In this document: positions 6,941 through 15,397 of the stretch, piece after piece
Numbering within the stretch: the first letter of the stretch is position 1
How the letters are laid out: every line of letters starts with the position of its first letter
Source of the DNA: Candidatus Schekmanbacteria bacterium
GTDB taxonomy: Bacteria; CSSED10-310; JACPHN01
Direction of reading: 5' to 3'
DNA: 32,515 nt
NCBI GenBank assembly: GCA_016188575.1
Contig: JACPHN010000224.1
Coordinates: forward strand, 1 to 32,515
Notes under the pieces: model-generated
Seen by the model: the letters and a program-made list of their open reading frames with translations, nothing else
Databases searched by the model: none
Told to the model about the DNA's origin: nothing
Translations under genes and position numbers: made by a program

Positions 6941-8737
6941 GTGACGGTCACACGCAAGGTCACGTTTCCGCTGTGGTTGAAGCTCGGCGGGCTTTTCGGG
7001 CTATTATTCGCTGGCCTGGTCGCCGCGTCCGGGATCTACATCGTGAGAATCGACATTGAGGAAACGGACCGCGACCGCGAGGAACGGCTGCGGGGGCTCG
7101 TGCAGGTGGTCGTCCAGCACATCGACGGTGACGTGCACGATACCTTTCGGAGGCGCTCCGACATGAATCGCTCCGAGTTTCTCGCCGTGCGCGACGATCT
7201 GCGGATGGTGATGCGCACGAACAATCTGGTGTGGGCGGGCACCTATCGGCGCGACGACGGTGCCTACTCGGTGGTCGTGGATGCCGATTCCCGCGCGCCG
7301 CTGCCCATCCGCTATCCGCTGTTCGACATGACCGCCATGGAGGATCAGGCGTATGCCGGGCGGGTCGTGTACGCGAAGGGCCGCGTCGACGAGTTCGGCC
7401 GTTACGACTCGGCGCTGGCGCCGCTGCGCAACAGCGCGGGACAGGTCGTGGCGATTATCGAGGTCGCACTGGACGCCGACCACCGGCGGCTGCTGCAGCG
7501 GGCGAAAGCGCGCCGACTGACGGCGCAGTCAATTCTCGGCTCGTTGGCGGCCTTTCTCGGCTCGATCCTCTTTGCCCGGTACCTGAGCCGGCAACTGGAG
7601 CTCCTGGCGGAGAGCGCCCGCCGGGTCTCGCGAGGAGATCTCGATCACGTGGTACAAATTCGCTCTCGCGACGAAATCGGGCTGCTCTCGTCGACGGTCA
7701 ACCAGATGATCGAGGGGCTGCGCGAGCGCGATTACATTCGCGATACGTTCGGCCGCTACGTCACCGAAGAGGTGGCGCGCGCGGTCCTGTCGTCGCCGGA
7801 TCGCCTGCGACTCGGCGGTGATCAACGCACCGTCACGATCCTGATGTCGGACCTGCGGGGCTTTGTGGCGCTGAGTCAGAGGCTCACGCCGCAAGAGCTG
7901 ATACGGCTCCTGAATGCCTACCTGACCCGCATGGCGGATGTCATCATGACTCACGACGGGACCATCAACGAGTTTGTCGGGGACGCGATTCTCGCCGTCT
8001 TCGGGGCGCCCACCGGACGCGTAGACGACGCGCTGCGAGCGGTGACCTGTGCCGTGGAGATGCAGCGGGCGTTGGTGGCATTCGGGGAGACCTTGCCCGC
8101 GGAGCTGCGCCCCTTGGAGATGGGCATTGGCGTCAGCACGGGTCCGGCCATCGCCGGGAACATCGGCAGCGAGCGCCGCATGAAGTATGGCGTGGTGGGT
8201 GAGGCGGTCAATCTCGCGTCGCGCATCGAATCGCTAACAGTTGGGAATCAGGTGCTCATCAGCCAGGCGACCTACGCGGCGGTGCAAGATCACGTAGAGG
8301 TCGGCGCCCCACTGGAGGTGACGATCAAGGGGCGCCGCTGGCCGCTCGTCGTTTACGACCTCCACGCGGTCCGCGGTGCGCGTCCCGTGCATATGCCGCG
8401 CCTGGCCGACGACGCGTTCCGGCAAGTGGACCTCGCCGTCCGCGTTCACGAGATCGCGGGAAAACATGTCTCCGAAACCTTCACGCTCGGGCGCGCCACG
8501 GCGATCGGCATGCGCCGCATCGTGGTGCGGCTCAGCGAGGCGCTCGCCATGTATACCAATGTCTGCCTGGCGATCGAGCTCGCGGCGGCCGAGGAGTCGC
8601 TCGAAGCGGTGACGACGGGAATCTGGGGCAAGGTGGTTGCCGTGGAACCTGAAGACAGCGGCTTCGTCCATACCGTAGCAATTACGTCCCTGCCGGATAT
8701 AAGAGAATGGCAGGAGCTGGTAATCCGCGCCACCTGA
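6941..8737 (+). CDS. Membrane adenylate cyclase (class III) with Cache-like sensor, HAMP and PilZ-like tail
   Basis: 598 aa. TM1 about 12-34, periplasmic single-Cache-like region about 40-190, TM2 about 193-213, HAMP about 208-262, catalytic domain about 290-478, and an extra domain about 486-598. Catalytic features are metal Asp304 (LMSDLRGF), Asp348 (EFVGDAILAVFG), adenine-specifying Lys415 (MKYGVVGEAVN), Asn424 and Arg428, so ATP to cAMP is likely. The C-terminal domain resembles PilZ in its beta-rich pattern (RATAIGMRRIVVRL, WGKVVAVEPEDSG, HTVAITSL) but lacks clear RxxxR and DxSxxG motifs, so c-di-GMP binding is doubtful. GTG 6941 is the start, with GGGA about 8 bases upstream. A response regulator follows 45 bases later. 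Confidence 0.93.
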   Translation: MTVTRKVTFPLWLKLGGLFGLLFAGLVAASGIYIVRIDIEETDRDREERLRGLVQVVVQHIDGDVHDTFRRRSDMNRSEFLAVRDDLRMVMRTNNLVWAGTYRRDDGAYSVVVDADSRAPLPIRYPLFDMTAMEDQAYAGRVVYAKGRVDEFGRYDSALAPLRNSAGQVVAIIEVALDADHRRLLQRAKARRLTAQSILGSLAAFLGSILFARYLSRQLELLAESARRVSRGDLDHVVQIRSRDEIGLLSSTVNQMIEGLRERDYIRDTFGRYVTEEVARAVLSSPDRLRLGGDQRTVTILMSDLRGFVALSQRLTPQELIRLLNAYLTRMADVIMTHDGTINEFVGDAILAVFGAPTGRVDDALRAVTCAVEMQRALVAFGETLPAELRPLEMGIGVSTGPAIAGNIGSERRMKYGVVGEAVNLASRIESLTVGNQVLISQATYAAVQDHVEVGAPLEVTIKGRRWPLVVYDLHAVRGARPVHMPRLADDAFRQVDLAVRVHEIAGKHVSETFTLGRATAIGMRRIVVRLSEALAMYTNVCLAIELAAAEESLEAVTTGIWGKVVAVEPEDSGFVHTVAITSLPDIREWQELVIRAT

Positions 8738-8782
8738 GCGTGGTTCCGGGGAGCAATTCGACAGCGGGTCGGCGGTAAGACT

Positions 8783-9175
8783 ATGAGTGCAAACTCCATA
8801 AAGATACTCATCATCGATGACGACGACGCAATCCTCTTCCTGCTTTCGGAGCTCTTTCAGGAGCGCGGGCACGAGGTCTTGATGCTCAGCAACCCGGTGG
8901 GAGCATCGCTGCAAATCAGCCGATTTCTGCCGGACGTCCTGATTCTGGACTACTTCATGCCGGGGCTGAGCGGTTCCTCGCTCGCCGAGGTCTTGCGGAC
9001 CACAAAATCGCTGCGCGGGATTCCGATCGTGTTCTATTCGGCCGCCAGCCGCGAGAGTCTCGCCGAAGCAGCCAGACGCGCCAATGCGCGCATCGTCGAG
9101 AAGGGCGAACCGCTGAGCAACCTGGTCGCCGCAGTCGAGCAAGCCGTCACGGCCACACGACAGGCTCGCGACTGA
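8783..9175 (+). CDS. Single-domain response regulator (CheY-like)
   Basis: 130 aa consisting only of a REC domain. Acidic pocket IIDDDDA (about 10-16), phosphoacceptor Asp56 in VLILDYFMPG, switch Ser in VFYSAA, and conserved Lys107 in ARIVEKGEP. No output domain, so it would act by protein contact or phosphotransfer. It lies 45 bases after the cyclase and on the same strand, which suggests a shared pathway, but no histidine kinase is adjacent. Confidence 0.92.
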   Translation: MSANSIKILIIDDDDAILFLLSELFQERGHEVLMLSNPVGASLQISRFLPDVLILDYFMPGLSGSSLAEVLRTTKSLRGIPIVFYSAASRESLAEAARRANARIVEKGEPLSNLVAAVEQAVTATRQARD

Positions 9176-9320
9176 CAGCCGCGGACGCGGCAAGCACATT
9201 CGGCTGACGCCGAAAATCAGCGGCGCGGCTCCGCCATCGCTCAACGGTTCTTGGCAATCGCGGGTAATTCAGTCAAGCAGCGTGAAGCACTGTTACCTGA
9301 CTCCAGAGGATGGATCGACC

Positions 9321-9725
9321 ATGAAAACGCGTACCTTGGGCATGATGCTGGCCGTCACCATGGTTTTCGGCGCCACGGCGGCGTGCATCCTTGTCGACGA
9401 CGACGATGATGACTTCAACGACACCGAGATCGTTACCGTCGAAAACTTGACCTCCGAGGACGACGTCGAGTTTTTCTTCGACGATCGCTACGAGGCGACG
9501 CTAAACGGGTTGGGGACCTTCTCGATGGAGGGTCATCTCGAGGGCACGCACGAGCTCTACGCGGATAGCCCCCGCTACGAATGGGGACCCGACACGGTGC
9601 GCATCAGAGACGCTGACCACATCACGTGGACACTGGATCTGGAGCGCGCTCGCCCGCGCCAGGGGCCGCGACGGGGCGCGGCTGCCGCGGCGACAGCGCG
9701 TCCCGCGGCGACAAGCGCCCGGTGA
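9321..9725 (+). CDS. Small acidic lipoprotein of unknown function
   Basis: From ATG 9321 the product is about 134 aa with signal peptide MKTRTLGMMLAVTMVFG and lipobox TAAC, followed by ILV and six consecutive Asp. The mature start is strongly acidic. The middle (VTVENLTSEDDVEFFFDD, GLGTFSMEGHLEGTHELY) looks like a small beta fold. The last 30 residues are Arg/Ala-rich and come from DNA that overlaps the end of the convergent ArsA-like gene by 104 bases, so the original stop may have been lost. AGAGGA lies 11 bases before the start. A GTG at 9282 would add an N-terminus that is not signal-like. Confidence 0.65.
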   Translation: MKTRTLGMMLAVTMVFGATAACILVDDDDDDFNDTEIVTVENLTSEDDVEFFFDDRYEATLNGLGTFSMEGHLEGTHELYADSPRYEWGPDTVRIRDADHITWTLDLERARPRQGPRRGAAAAATARPAATSAR

Positions 9726-10914
9726 GGTAGTCTCCGAGCACGAGCAGGCCGTCGAGATCGCACACCTCATGCGGCAAGAACGGGATCTCGAGGATGTCGA
9801 CGCCGTCAGAGGAGGCGTTGGCGAGGCGACCGATGTTGGTCCGGTCGGCAAGGTGCCGCTCCTGTAGAAAGGTGTAGGAGCGGCGCAGCGCTTCGAGCAG
9901 GGCCGACATCCGCCCGCCATAAGCAGCCGCGGCCGTCTCCTCATCGCCGTCCCCGGGCTGCGGAGCCGATGCGGTTTGCGGGTGCACCTTGTTGACCACA
10001 AAGAAATCGAAGTTCATGCGCAGGTTTTCGAGCCGGCGATAGATGAACAGCGCCTCCTCGATGGAGACGGTCTGCGGCGAGCAAACGACGCCAAAGGCCG
10101 TCTGGGCCGGATCCTGGAGAATCTCGTGAATGACGCGTGCCCGGTCGCGAAAGTTGTTGGCGACGCCTTCGACGGCGACGGCGAACTGGCCGATATCGCG
10201 GAAGAAGGACGTGCCTATCGCTCGCTCAACGCGCTCCAGAATGGCGTCCACGCTGCGGCCGATGAACCCCTCGCCGAAGCGGGATAGTGCCGACATCGGC
10301 ATCCGCAGGGCGGTGAGAATCTTGCTGTCGAAGACGTTGAAGAGCCGCATCGGCGCCTCGAAAAAGCTGATCGCGTGCTCCGTGGGTGCGGTGTCGACCA
10401 CGATGAGGTCCCAGTCGGGACGCCGTTGCAGGTCATAGAGCTTGCCGAGCGCGATGTATTCCTGGGTCCCCGCGAGCGAATCCGAAGCCGCCTGATAGAT
10501 GCGGTTTCCCAGGATGCGGTCGCGCACATCGGGCGTGGGCGAAAGGCGCTCGACGAGCTCGTCGCAGGCGCGCTTCTGGTCGAGCATGAGCGCCCAGAGG
10601 CGGCCCCCGCTGGAAGTGTCGTCCCGCTCTGAGCGCAGCGCACGGAACCTGCCGATGTCGACCTCCGTGATTTCGCCTCCGATCTGGCCGATGCCGAGCG
10701 CGTCTGCGAGGCGGCGGGCGGGGTCTATGGTCATGGCGAGCACGCGACGGCCGCGAAGCGCGGCGTCCACCGCCGCCGCCGCGGCGACCGTGGTCTTGCC
10801 CACGCCGCCGCTGCCGGCAAAAAACAGGATACGGCGCTGCATGAGGTGGCGCCGGAAGTGTGTCGTCGCACGCTCCTGACTCCGCGGCAAGGAGAGTACG
10901 ATGAGCTCAGTCAT
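9622..10914 (-). CDS. ArsA/Get3-like P-loop ATPase, second of a tandem pair
   Basis: 430 aa. Walker A is AGSGGVGKTTVAA (about 34-46). The position that holds the signature Lys in deviant Walker A ATPases (GKGGVGKT) is Ser here. MTIDPARRLADALG (switch-type Asp) and DLIVVDTAPTEHA follow, as in ArsA/Get3. The family uses ATP-driven dimer rearrangement to move arsenite (ArsA) or tail-anchored proteins (Get3). In Actinobacteria a tandem pair (BagA/BagB, Rv3679-Rv3680) forms a heterodimer, which the layout here resembles. No arsenite Cys triad or arsB is seen, so arsenic resistance is unlikely. ATG 10914 has AAGGA 8 bases upstream and overlaps the previous gene; ATG 10920 is also possible. Confidence 0.88.
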   Translation of the reverse strand: MTELIVLSLPRSQERATTHFRRHLMQRRILFFAGSGGVGKTTVAAAAAVDAALRGRRVLAMTIDPARRLADALGIGQIGGEITEVDIGRFRALRSERDDTSSGGRLWALMLDQKRACDELVERLSPTPDVRDRILGNRIYQAASDSLAGTQEYIALGKLYDLQRRPDWDLIVVDTAPTEHAISFFEAPMRLFNVFDSKILTALRMPMSALSRFGEGFIGRSVDAILERVERAIGTSFFRDIGQFAVAVEGVANNFRDRARVIHEILQDPAQTAFGVVCSPQTVSIEEALFIYRRLENLRMNFDFFVVNKVHPQTASAPQPGDGDEETAAAAYGGRMSALLEALRRSYTFLQERHLADRTNIGRLANASSDGVDILEIPFLPHEVCDLDGLLVLGDYLTGRLSPRDALSPRQPRPVAAPGAGERAPDPVST

Positions 10915-12097
10915 CGGCATATTCCTTCAGCGCTCCCACACGCACGAGCGCCCGTTCAACGCTCTCCCGGACACACGGAACCGCCGGTGGGGCGAAGTCG
11001 GGCGTGGAGATCAGATGGCGGGCAACCAGATCCGGGACACCGCCGGGGTGGTCGTCAGGCACGGCGAGAAACGGTACGTACACCTGGGGGATGACCAGCT
11101 CCCGGCGCAACCGCTCGATGTGCTCGAAGTTCGTTTGCCACCGCGCCTCCTGGAAGCGCGCCGCGGCGATCAGCTCCGCTTCCGGTGGCAACGTCGCATG
11201 CAACGGACCTAACCCGGCACCGCCGCTGTCGACGAGCTCGTTGAACAGATCCTCGAGACCCGCGTCCGCGAACGGCGCGGGCGTGAAGTTGTTCACGACG
11301 ACGACGGCGGCGCGCACACCGCTGCGCGAGCCGAGGCGGTGCAGGAGCTCGATCGTCTCGCTTACCGGCATTTCCTCGGCAAGCGTGACCAGGACCACGG
11401 CCGTGCGATCCTGATCCGACAACAGGCTCTGCAGGCGCTCGGCCATGCGCGTGATCGGCCCGACACTGAAGCCGAAGCGGGCGCGCTGCGGCACTTCCAG
11501 GACGGACGCGCCATGCCCCGTGGCCGGGCTGTCCACGACGACGAGGTCGAATGGCTGTCCGTCATGGCCATCCTCTTGCGCGTCCACCAGCGTCGCGATG
11601 CGGTCCAGCAGCGTGAGCTCCTTGAGGCCGGGCACCGCGGCCGCGAAATACTGGTATACGAGGCTCTCTTTGAGCCGCTTGAAGACCATCTTCACGCGCA
11701 CCACGTCACGAATGTACTCGTCGAAGATGAGCTCCTGGTCGAGCCAGACGCCGGAGAGGCGATCGGCGAGCCGAACGGGCTTCTTGCCGATGCTGCGCAC
11801 GCCGAAGGTCCTGGCCAGAAGCAACGGCTCAAACGTCGAAGCGATGAGCGTCCTGAGCCCGCGCCGGGCGGCCAGAATACCCGTGGCGACCGCGACGGTG
11901 CTCTTTCCGACCCCTCCCTTACCTGCAACAATGACCAGACGTCTGTTCAGAAGCTCGGCGTACGGCAATTCTCTTTCCTTTTGGCTTCGCGGATCTCCGC
12001 CTGCAGGGTCAAAGCGCGCGAGACTCCGCGCGCTGATGAGCTCAGGCCGTGCCCGCGAGGTTTCCGAAACCGCGCCAGGCACGAGGTACTGTGACAT
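10907..12097 (-). CDS. ArsA/Get3-like P-loop ATPase, first of a tandem pair
   Basis: 396 aa with canonical deviant Walker A AGKGGVGKSTVA (about 58-69), including the signature lysine that works across the dimer interface. It also has DLVVVDSPATGHG (Walker B/switch), VTLAEEMPVSETIELL and VVVNNFTPAPF, the last in the region that sets the base contact in ArsA proteins. A 50-residue N-terminal extension precedes the P-loop. ATG 12097 is chosen since AAAGGA lies 7 bases upstream; a GTG at 12118 is weaker. Its stop overlaps the start of the second ATPase, so the two are probably co-translated and may form a heterodimer. The upstream 141 bases, shared with a divergent gene, contain dispersed repeat copy B. 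Confidence 0.88.
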   Translation of the reverse strand: MSQYLVPGAVSETSRARPELISARSLARFDPAGGDPRSQKERELPYAELLNRRLVIVAGKGGVGKSTVAVATGILAARRGLRTLIASTFEPLLLARTFGVRSIGKKPVRLADRLSGVWLDQELIFDEYIRDVVRVKMVFKRLKESLVYQYFAAAVPGLKELTLLDRIATLVDAQEDGHDGQPFDLVVVDSPATGHGASVLEVPQRARFGFSVGPITRMAERLQSLLSDQDRTAVVLVTLAEEMPVSETIELLHRLGSRSGVRAAVVVVNNFTPAPFADAGLEDLFNELVDSGGAGLGPLHATLPPEAELIAAARFQEARWQTNFEHIERLRRELVIPQVYVPFLAVPDDHPGGVPDLVARHLISTPDFAPPAVPCVRESVERALVRVGALKEYADD

Positions 12098-12160
12098 TCT
12101 TAGATCCTTTCGCGCCACCCTGTCAATCGCCCGGCGCTCCCCGAATCCACCGACAGTTCG

Positions 12161-12234
12161 CCTGCGCGCCGTGCGGAAAGCGCATCACGAAGGCCCCCAC
12201 CTCACCTTCCCCCGCAAGCGGGGGAAGGGACGGA
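12161..12234 (+). repeat. Dispersed repeat copy B
   Basis: Contains GCGCATCACGAAGGC, CCCCCACCTCACCTTCC, then a perfect hairpin CCCCCGC-AA-GCGGGGG and AAGGGACGGA. It lies in the divergent region between the ArsA-like pair and the exported metallopeptidase. Its last bases (AAGGGA) sit 8 bases before the GTG at 12239, so the repeat may supply that ribosome binding site. Confidence 0.8.
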
Positions 12235-12238
12235 TGCG

Positions 12239-15200
12239 GTGGACATAGGTCGCCGACCCAGCTTGCGTGCTCGACTGGCGAGAAATACACTCCCCGATAC
12301 GGAAGTTGCGGCTCGCGTTGCCCCTTCTACCCGTGGCCATCCCCCACCATTCCTCCGGATTTTGAGCTTGGATCTCCGCCCCATCGCGTCCATCGCCTGC
12401 GCGCTGTCGCTGGTGCCTGCAGCCGTGGCCGCCAACGCGGCGAGTCTGCCGTTCGACCCACCGCACGCCGATTGGCGGGTCATTGATACGGAGCATACGC
12501 GGATCCACTTCCCCGCTCCTTTCTTGCGCTTCGCTCGCTACGTGGCGGAACGCGTGGAACAGATCTCCGAGCAGGTCGCGCAAGAGGCCGGTGGGCAGCC
12601 GGACCGACGCGTGGACATCGTCATCGCCGACCCGGAAGGCGAGGCAAACGGCATGGCTGTCCCGTTTCTCAATGGGCCGCGCATCGTCCTCTGGGCGACA
12701 CCGCCCGCGCCCGCGTCCTTGCTCGGAAGTTTCAACGATTGGCCAGCGGTGCTGGCGATTCACGAGCTGGCGCACATCGCGCAGCTTACCCGGCCGTCGC
12801 GCAATCCCCTCGGGCGGGCTCTCGGCCGACTCCTGGCGCTCGGGCCAATCGCGACGGGAGGGCCGCGCTGGCTCCACGAAGGCTACGCAACGCTCATCGA
12901 AGGCGAGCTGACGGGCTCCGGCCGGCCCAACGGGGCGCTCCGTGCCGCCGTCCTGCGGGAATGGGCGAGTGCAGGAAAACTCCCTGCGTACGAGCAGCTC
13001 GATGGCAGCACGGAATTCCTTGGCGGGTCGATGGCGTATTTGGTCGGCTCGGCGTTTCTCGAATGGCTCTCGCGGCGAAGCGGCGAGGATAAGCCCGTCC
13101 AGCTCGCGCTGCGGCTGTCGGCATACCGCCGGCGGACGTTTACGGAAGCGTTCGCGGGCCTGTACGGCGGGCTCCCGGCCGACGTCTACGGCCGCTTCAC
13201 CGCGGCATTGACGCGGGACGCCATGAATCAGGCAGAGCTTCTGATCGCAGCCGGCTATGGGGACGGCGAGCATTTTCAGGACCGGCGCTGGTGGACGGGT
13301 CGGCCGGATTGCTCCCCCACAGGCAACCGGATGGCGGTGGTGCTCGGCGCGCGCGACGGCCCGGCTCGGCTCGTCGTCTGGGGGCTCGACGAGGATCACG
13401 ACGCGGCCGAGCGGGAACGGCAGGACCTCGACCGGCTTGCCCAGGTAGACCCCATGGACGTCCCCGACATCGCCTGGACTCCGCGCCCCCGCGAAATCGA
13501 AGCGCAGCTCTTCGAGCATGGTGGGCAGGCCGCAACAGGGCCGCGATGGGCCGCCGACGGCAAGTCCGTTCTCTTTACACGTGCAGAGCCGGACGCCAGC
13601 GGCGCGCGACACCGCGATCTCTTCCGGTGGTGGCCCGAGACCGGCCGAACGGAACGTATCACGCGCGGTGCGGACGTCGCGGAGGCCGACCCCGAGCCCG
13701 GCGGCACGGCGGCCGTGGCTGTCCGGTATCGGCACGGGCTATCGTCCCTGGTCCGCGTCCTCTTCGCGACCGGGCAAGCAGAGGATCTGACGCGCCCGCG
13801 GATTTCGCCGGTGCTCGCCAATCCCGACGTGTCGCCTGACGGCACCCGCGTGGCACTTGCGGCCCACGACGGCACGTCGTGGCGGATAGCGGTCGTGGAG
13901 TCCTACCACGTGCGGCCGCCCGAACCCTCTCTCGAGTCCCTGCTGGCGATGGCAACTGCGATCGACCCTCTCCGCGGCGCGCGGGCCCGCGATCCGTACG
14001 CCCATTTTCCGATCGCGGGGTTGCGCTACCTTACCGGTGAGGACGAGAACGGCGCGCATCCGCGCTGGACCACGGACGGCAGCCAGATCGTATTTGCCAG
14101 CGATCGCGGCGGCATTTACAACCTCGTCGAGCTCGAACCCGCGACGGGCGCTCGGCGCGAGCTGACGCGAGAGCTGGGCGCAGCGGTAGGCCCCGCTCCG
14201 GCAGCAGATGGTCTGGGGATGTACTACCTCGCACTGACCGCTGGCGGCCTTGATGTGCGGGTCGCGCGGCGCGTTGCCGAGGCGGCGCCGGCTGCTCCGC
14301 CACCTCTCGCTCGCGACCTGGGCCGGCAGGAATACGGCTTTACGCTACCACCGCACCCGCAACCGGACACACAGAAACCGCAGGACCGCGCCGTATCGGA
14401 GCCGCGCGCCTATGGCGTGGGCGAGCCGCGGACGACACTGCTCATTGGCGGCGCCGCGGGGTCATACGCTCGCCGCGTGGAGCTGCTTGCGCACGGCATT
14501 GACTTGCTCGGCCGGCTCGGCTGGCTGTTGACGGCCTCGTATGGCAGGGAGTCGGCCCCCATCGGCACCAACCTCGGAATCTCGCTGCGCCGGTCGGCGC
14601 TGGCGCTCTCCGCGCAGGTCTTTGCGTTCTCCAGCGAGCCAGCCCCGCAAGCGTCAGCCGGGGTGCGGATCGCGAAGGAGCTGAACGAGCGTTCGCGTGG
14701 CGCTGAGCTTACCGCTTCCTGGCATCGCGTCGCGGCGCCGTGGGAGCTGCGCCTCGCCGCCGCCGCACTGATGGAGAGGCGCACCTGGACGGCACGTGAC
14801 GTTGCGGAGACGCACGCGGCAGCGGCGCTGTCGGCAGACGGCGAGGCGCACTCAACACCGGGGCGCTGGCGACTTGACGGTGAGGGGCACCTGGCGCTGG
14901 TGGCCGGCCACGGTTCCGGGAGGCGGAGCGAACAGGTGCTGCTGGGAGTCAGCGCCGGGGCCGCCTACCACAACGTCGCGGCCAGAGGCATGGCGTGGTG
15001 GGGAGTCGCCAGCCGTGAAACGGCCACCGGCGACCAGTTTCGCATCGGCGGAGCCACCGCCACGGTGACACCGGACACCCGTGCGACCGGTCGAATTCCC
15101 GAGCCCGCGGCCCCGGAGGGCACCATCGTCGCCACGGGGATCGCGGCATGGCGCATTTCCGTTGGACCCGAGGCGATGCCCCACGCGTATTTCGCTCGGT

Positions 15201-15397
15201 ACCGCGCGCTGAGGAACGCGGACAGCGGCGCCACGGACCGACTTGACGTTTGGGGCGTGGAGCACGAAATTGCAGTGGCCCGCTCTTCGCTACTGGGGTT
15301 GCCATCGATGGATGTGCTGCTCGGCGCCGCGCGAATCAAAGACCCTGCTTTCATGACCGGTATCAAGTATTACTTCAACTGTAGGTGGCACTTATGA
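12239..15397 (+). CDS. Exported zinc metallopeptidase / PD40 propeller / C-terminal barrel protein
   Basis: Up to 1052 aa. A signal peptide with hydrophobic core IASIACALSLVPAAVAANA lies about 49-67. A gluzincin-type domain follows: HELAH at 175-179, with a downstream WLHEGYATLIEGE carrying E214 as likely third ligand. Residues about 330-700 hold PD40/TolB-like propeller repeats (GPRWAADGKSVLFTR, NPDVSPDGTRVALAA, HPRWTTDGSQIVFASDRGG). The last 320 residues are alternating beta strands ending KYYFNCRWHL, typical of an outer-membrane barrel. The same order occurs in peptidase_MA-like proteins of environmental bacteria; substrate is unknown. GTG 12239 starts inside a repeat and gives an Arg-rich leader before the signal. 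TTG 12362 would place the signal peptide at the N-terminus and is a serious alternative. Confidence 0.85.
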   Translation: MDIGRRPSLRARLARNTLPDTEVAARVAPSTRGHPPPFLRILSLDLRPIASIACALSLVPAAVAANAASLPFDPPHADWRVIDTEHTRIHFPAPFLRFARYVAERVEQISEQVAQEAGGQPDRRVDIVIADPEGEANGMAVPFLNGPRIVLWATPPAPASLLGSFNDWPAVLAIHELAHIAQLTRPSRNPLGRALGRLLALGPIATGGPRWLHEGYATLIEGELTGSGRPNGALRAAVLREWASAGKLPAYEQLDGSTEFLGGSMAYLVGSAFLEWLSRRSGEDKPVQLALRLSAYRRRTFTEAFAGLYGGLPADVYGRFTAALTRDAMNQAELLIAAGYGDGEHFQDRRWWTGRPDCSPTGNRMAVVLGARDGPARLVVWGLDEDHDAAERERQDLDRLAQVDPMDVPDIAWTPRPREIEAQLFEHGGQAATGPRWAADGKSVLFTRAEPDASGARHRDLFRWWPETGRTERITRGADVAEADPEPGGTAAVAVRYRHGLSSLVRVLFATGQAEDLTRPRISPVLANPDVSPDGTRVALAAHDGTSWRIAVVESYHVRPPEPSLESLLAMATAIDPLRGARARDPYAHFPIAGLRYLTGEDENGAHPRWTTDGSQIVFASDRGGIYNLVELEPATGARRELTRELGAAVGPAPAADGLGMYYLALTAGGLDVRVARRVAEAAPAAPPPLARDLGRQEYGFTLPPHPQPDTQKPQDRAVSEPRAYGVGEPRTTLLIGGAAGSYARRVELLAHGIDLLGRLGWLLTASYGRESAPIGTNLGISLRRSALALSAQVFAFSSEPAPQASAGVRIAKELNERSRGAELTASWHRVAAPWELRLAAAALMERRTWTARDVAETHAAAALSADGEAHSTPGRWRLDGEGHLALVAGHGSGRRSEQVLLGVSAGAAYHNVAARGMAWWGVASRETATGDQFRIGGATATVTPDTRATGRIPEPAAPEGTIVATGIAAWRISVGPEAMPHAYFARYRALRNADSGATDRLDVWGVEHEIAVARSSLLGLPSMDVLLGAARIKDPAFMTGIKYYFNCRWHL

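Noticed and set aside
12185-13735. 516-codon minus-strand frame opposite the metallopeptidase gene
   Set aside because: Shadow of the plus-strand protein that has HExxH and propeller repeats.
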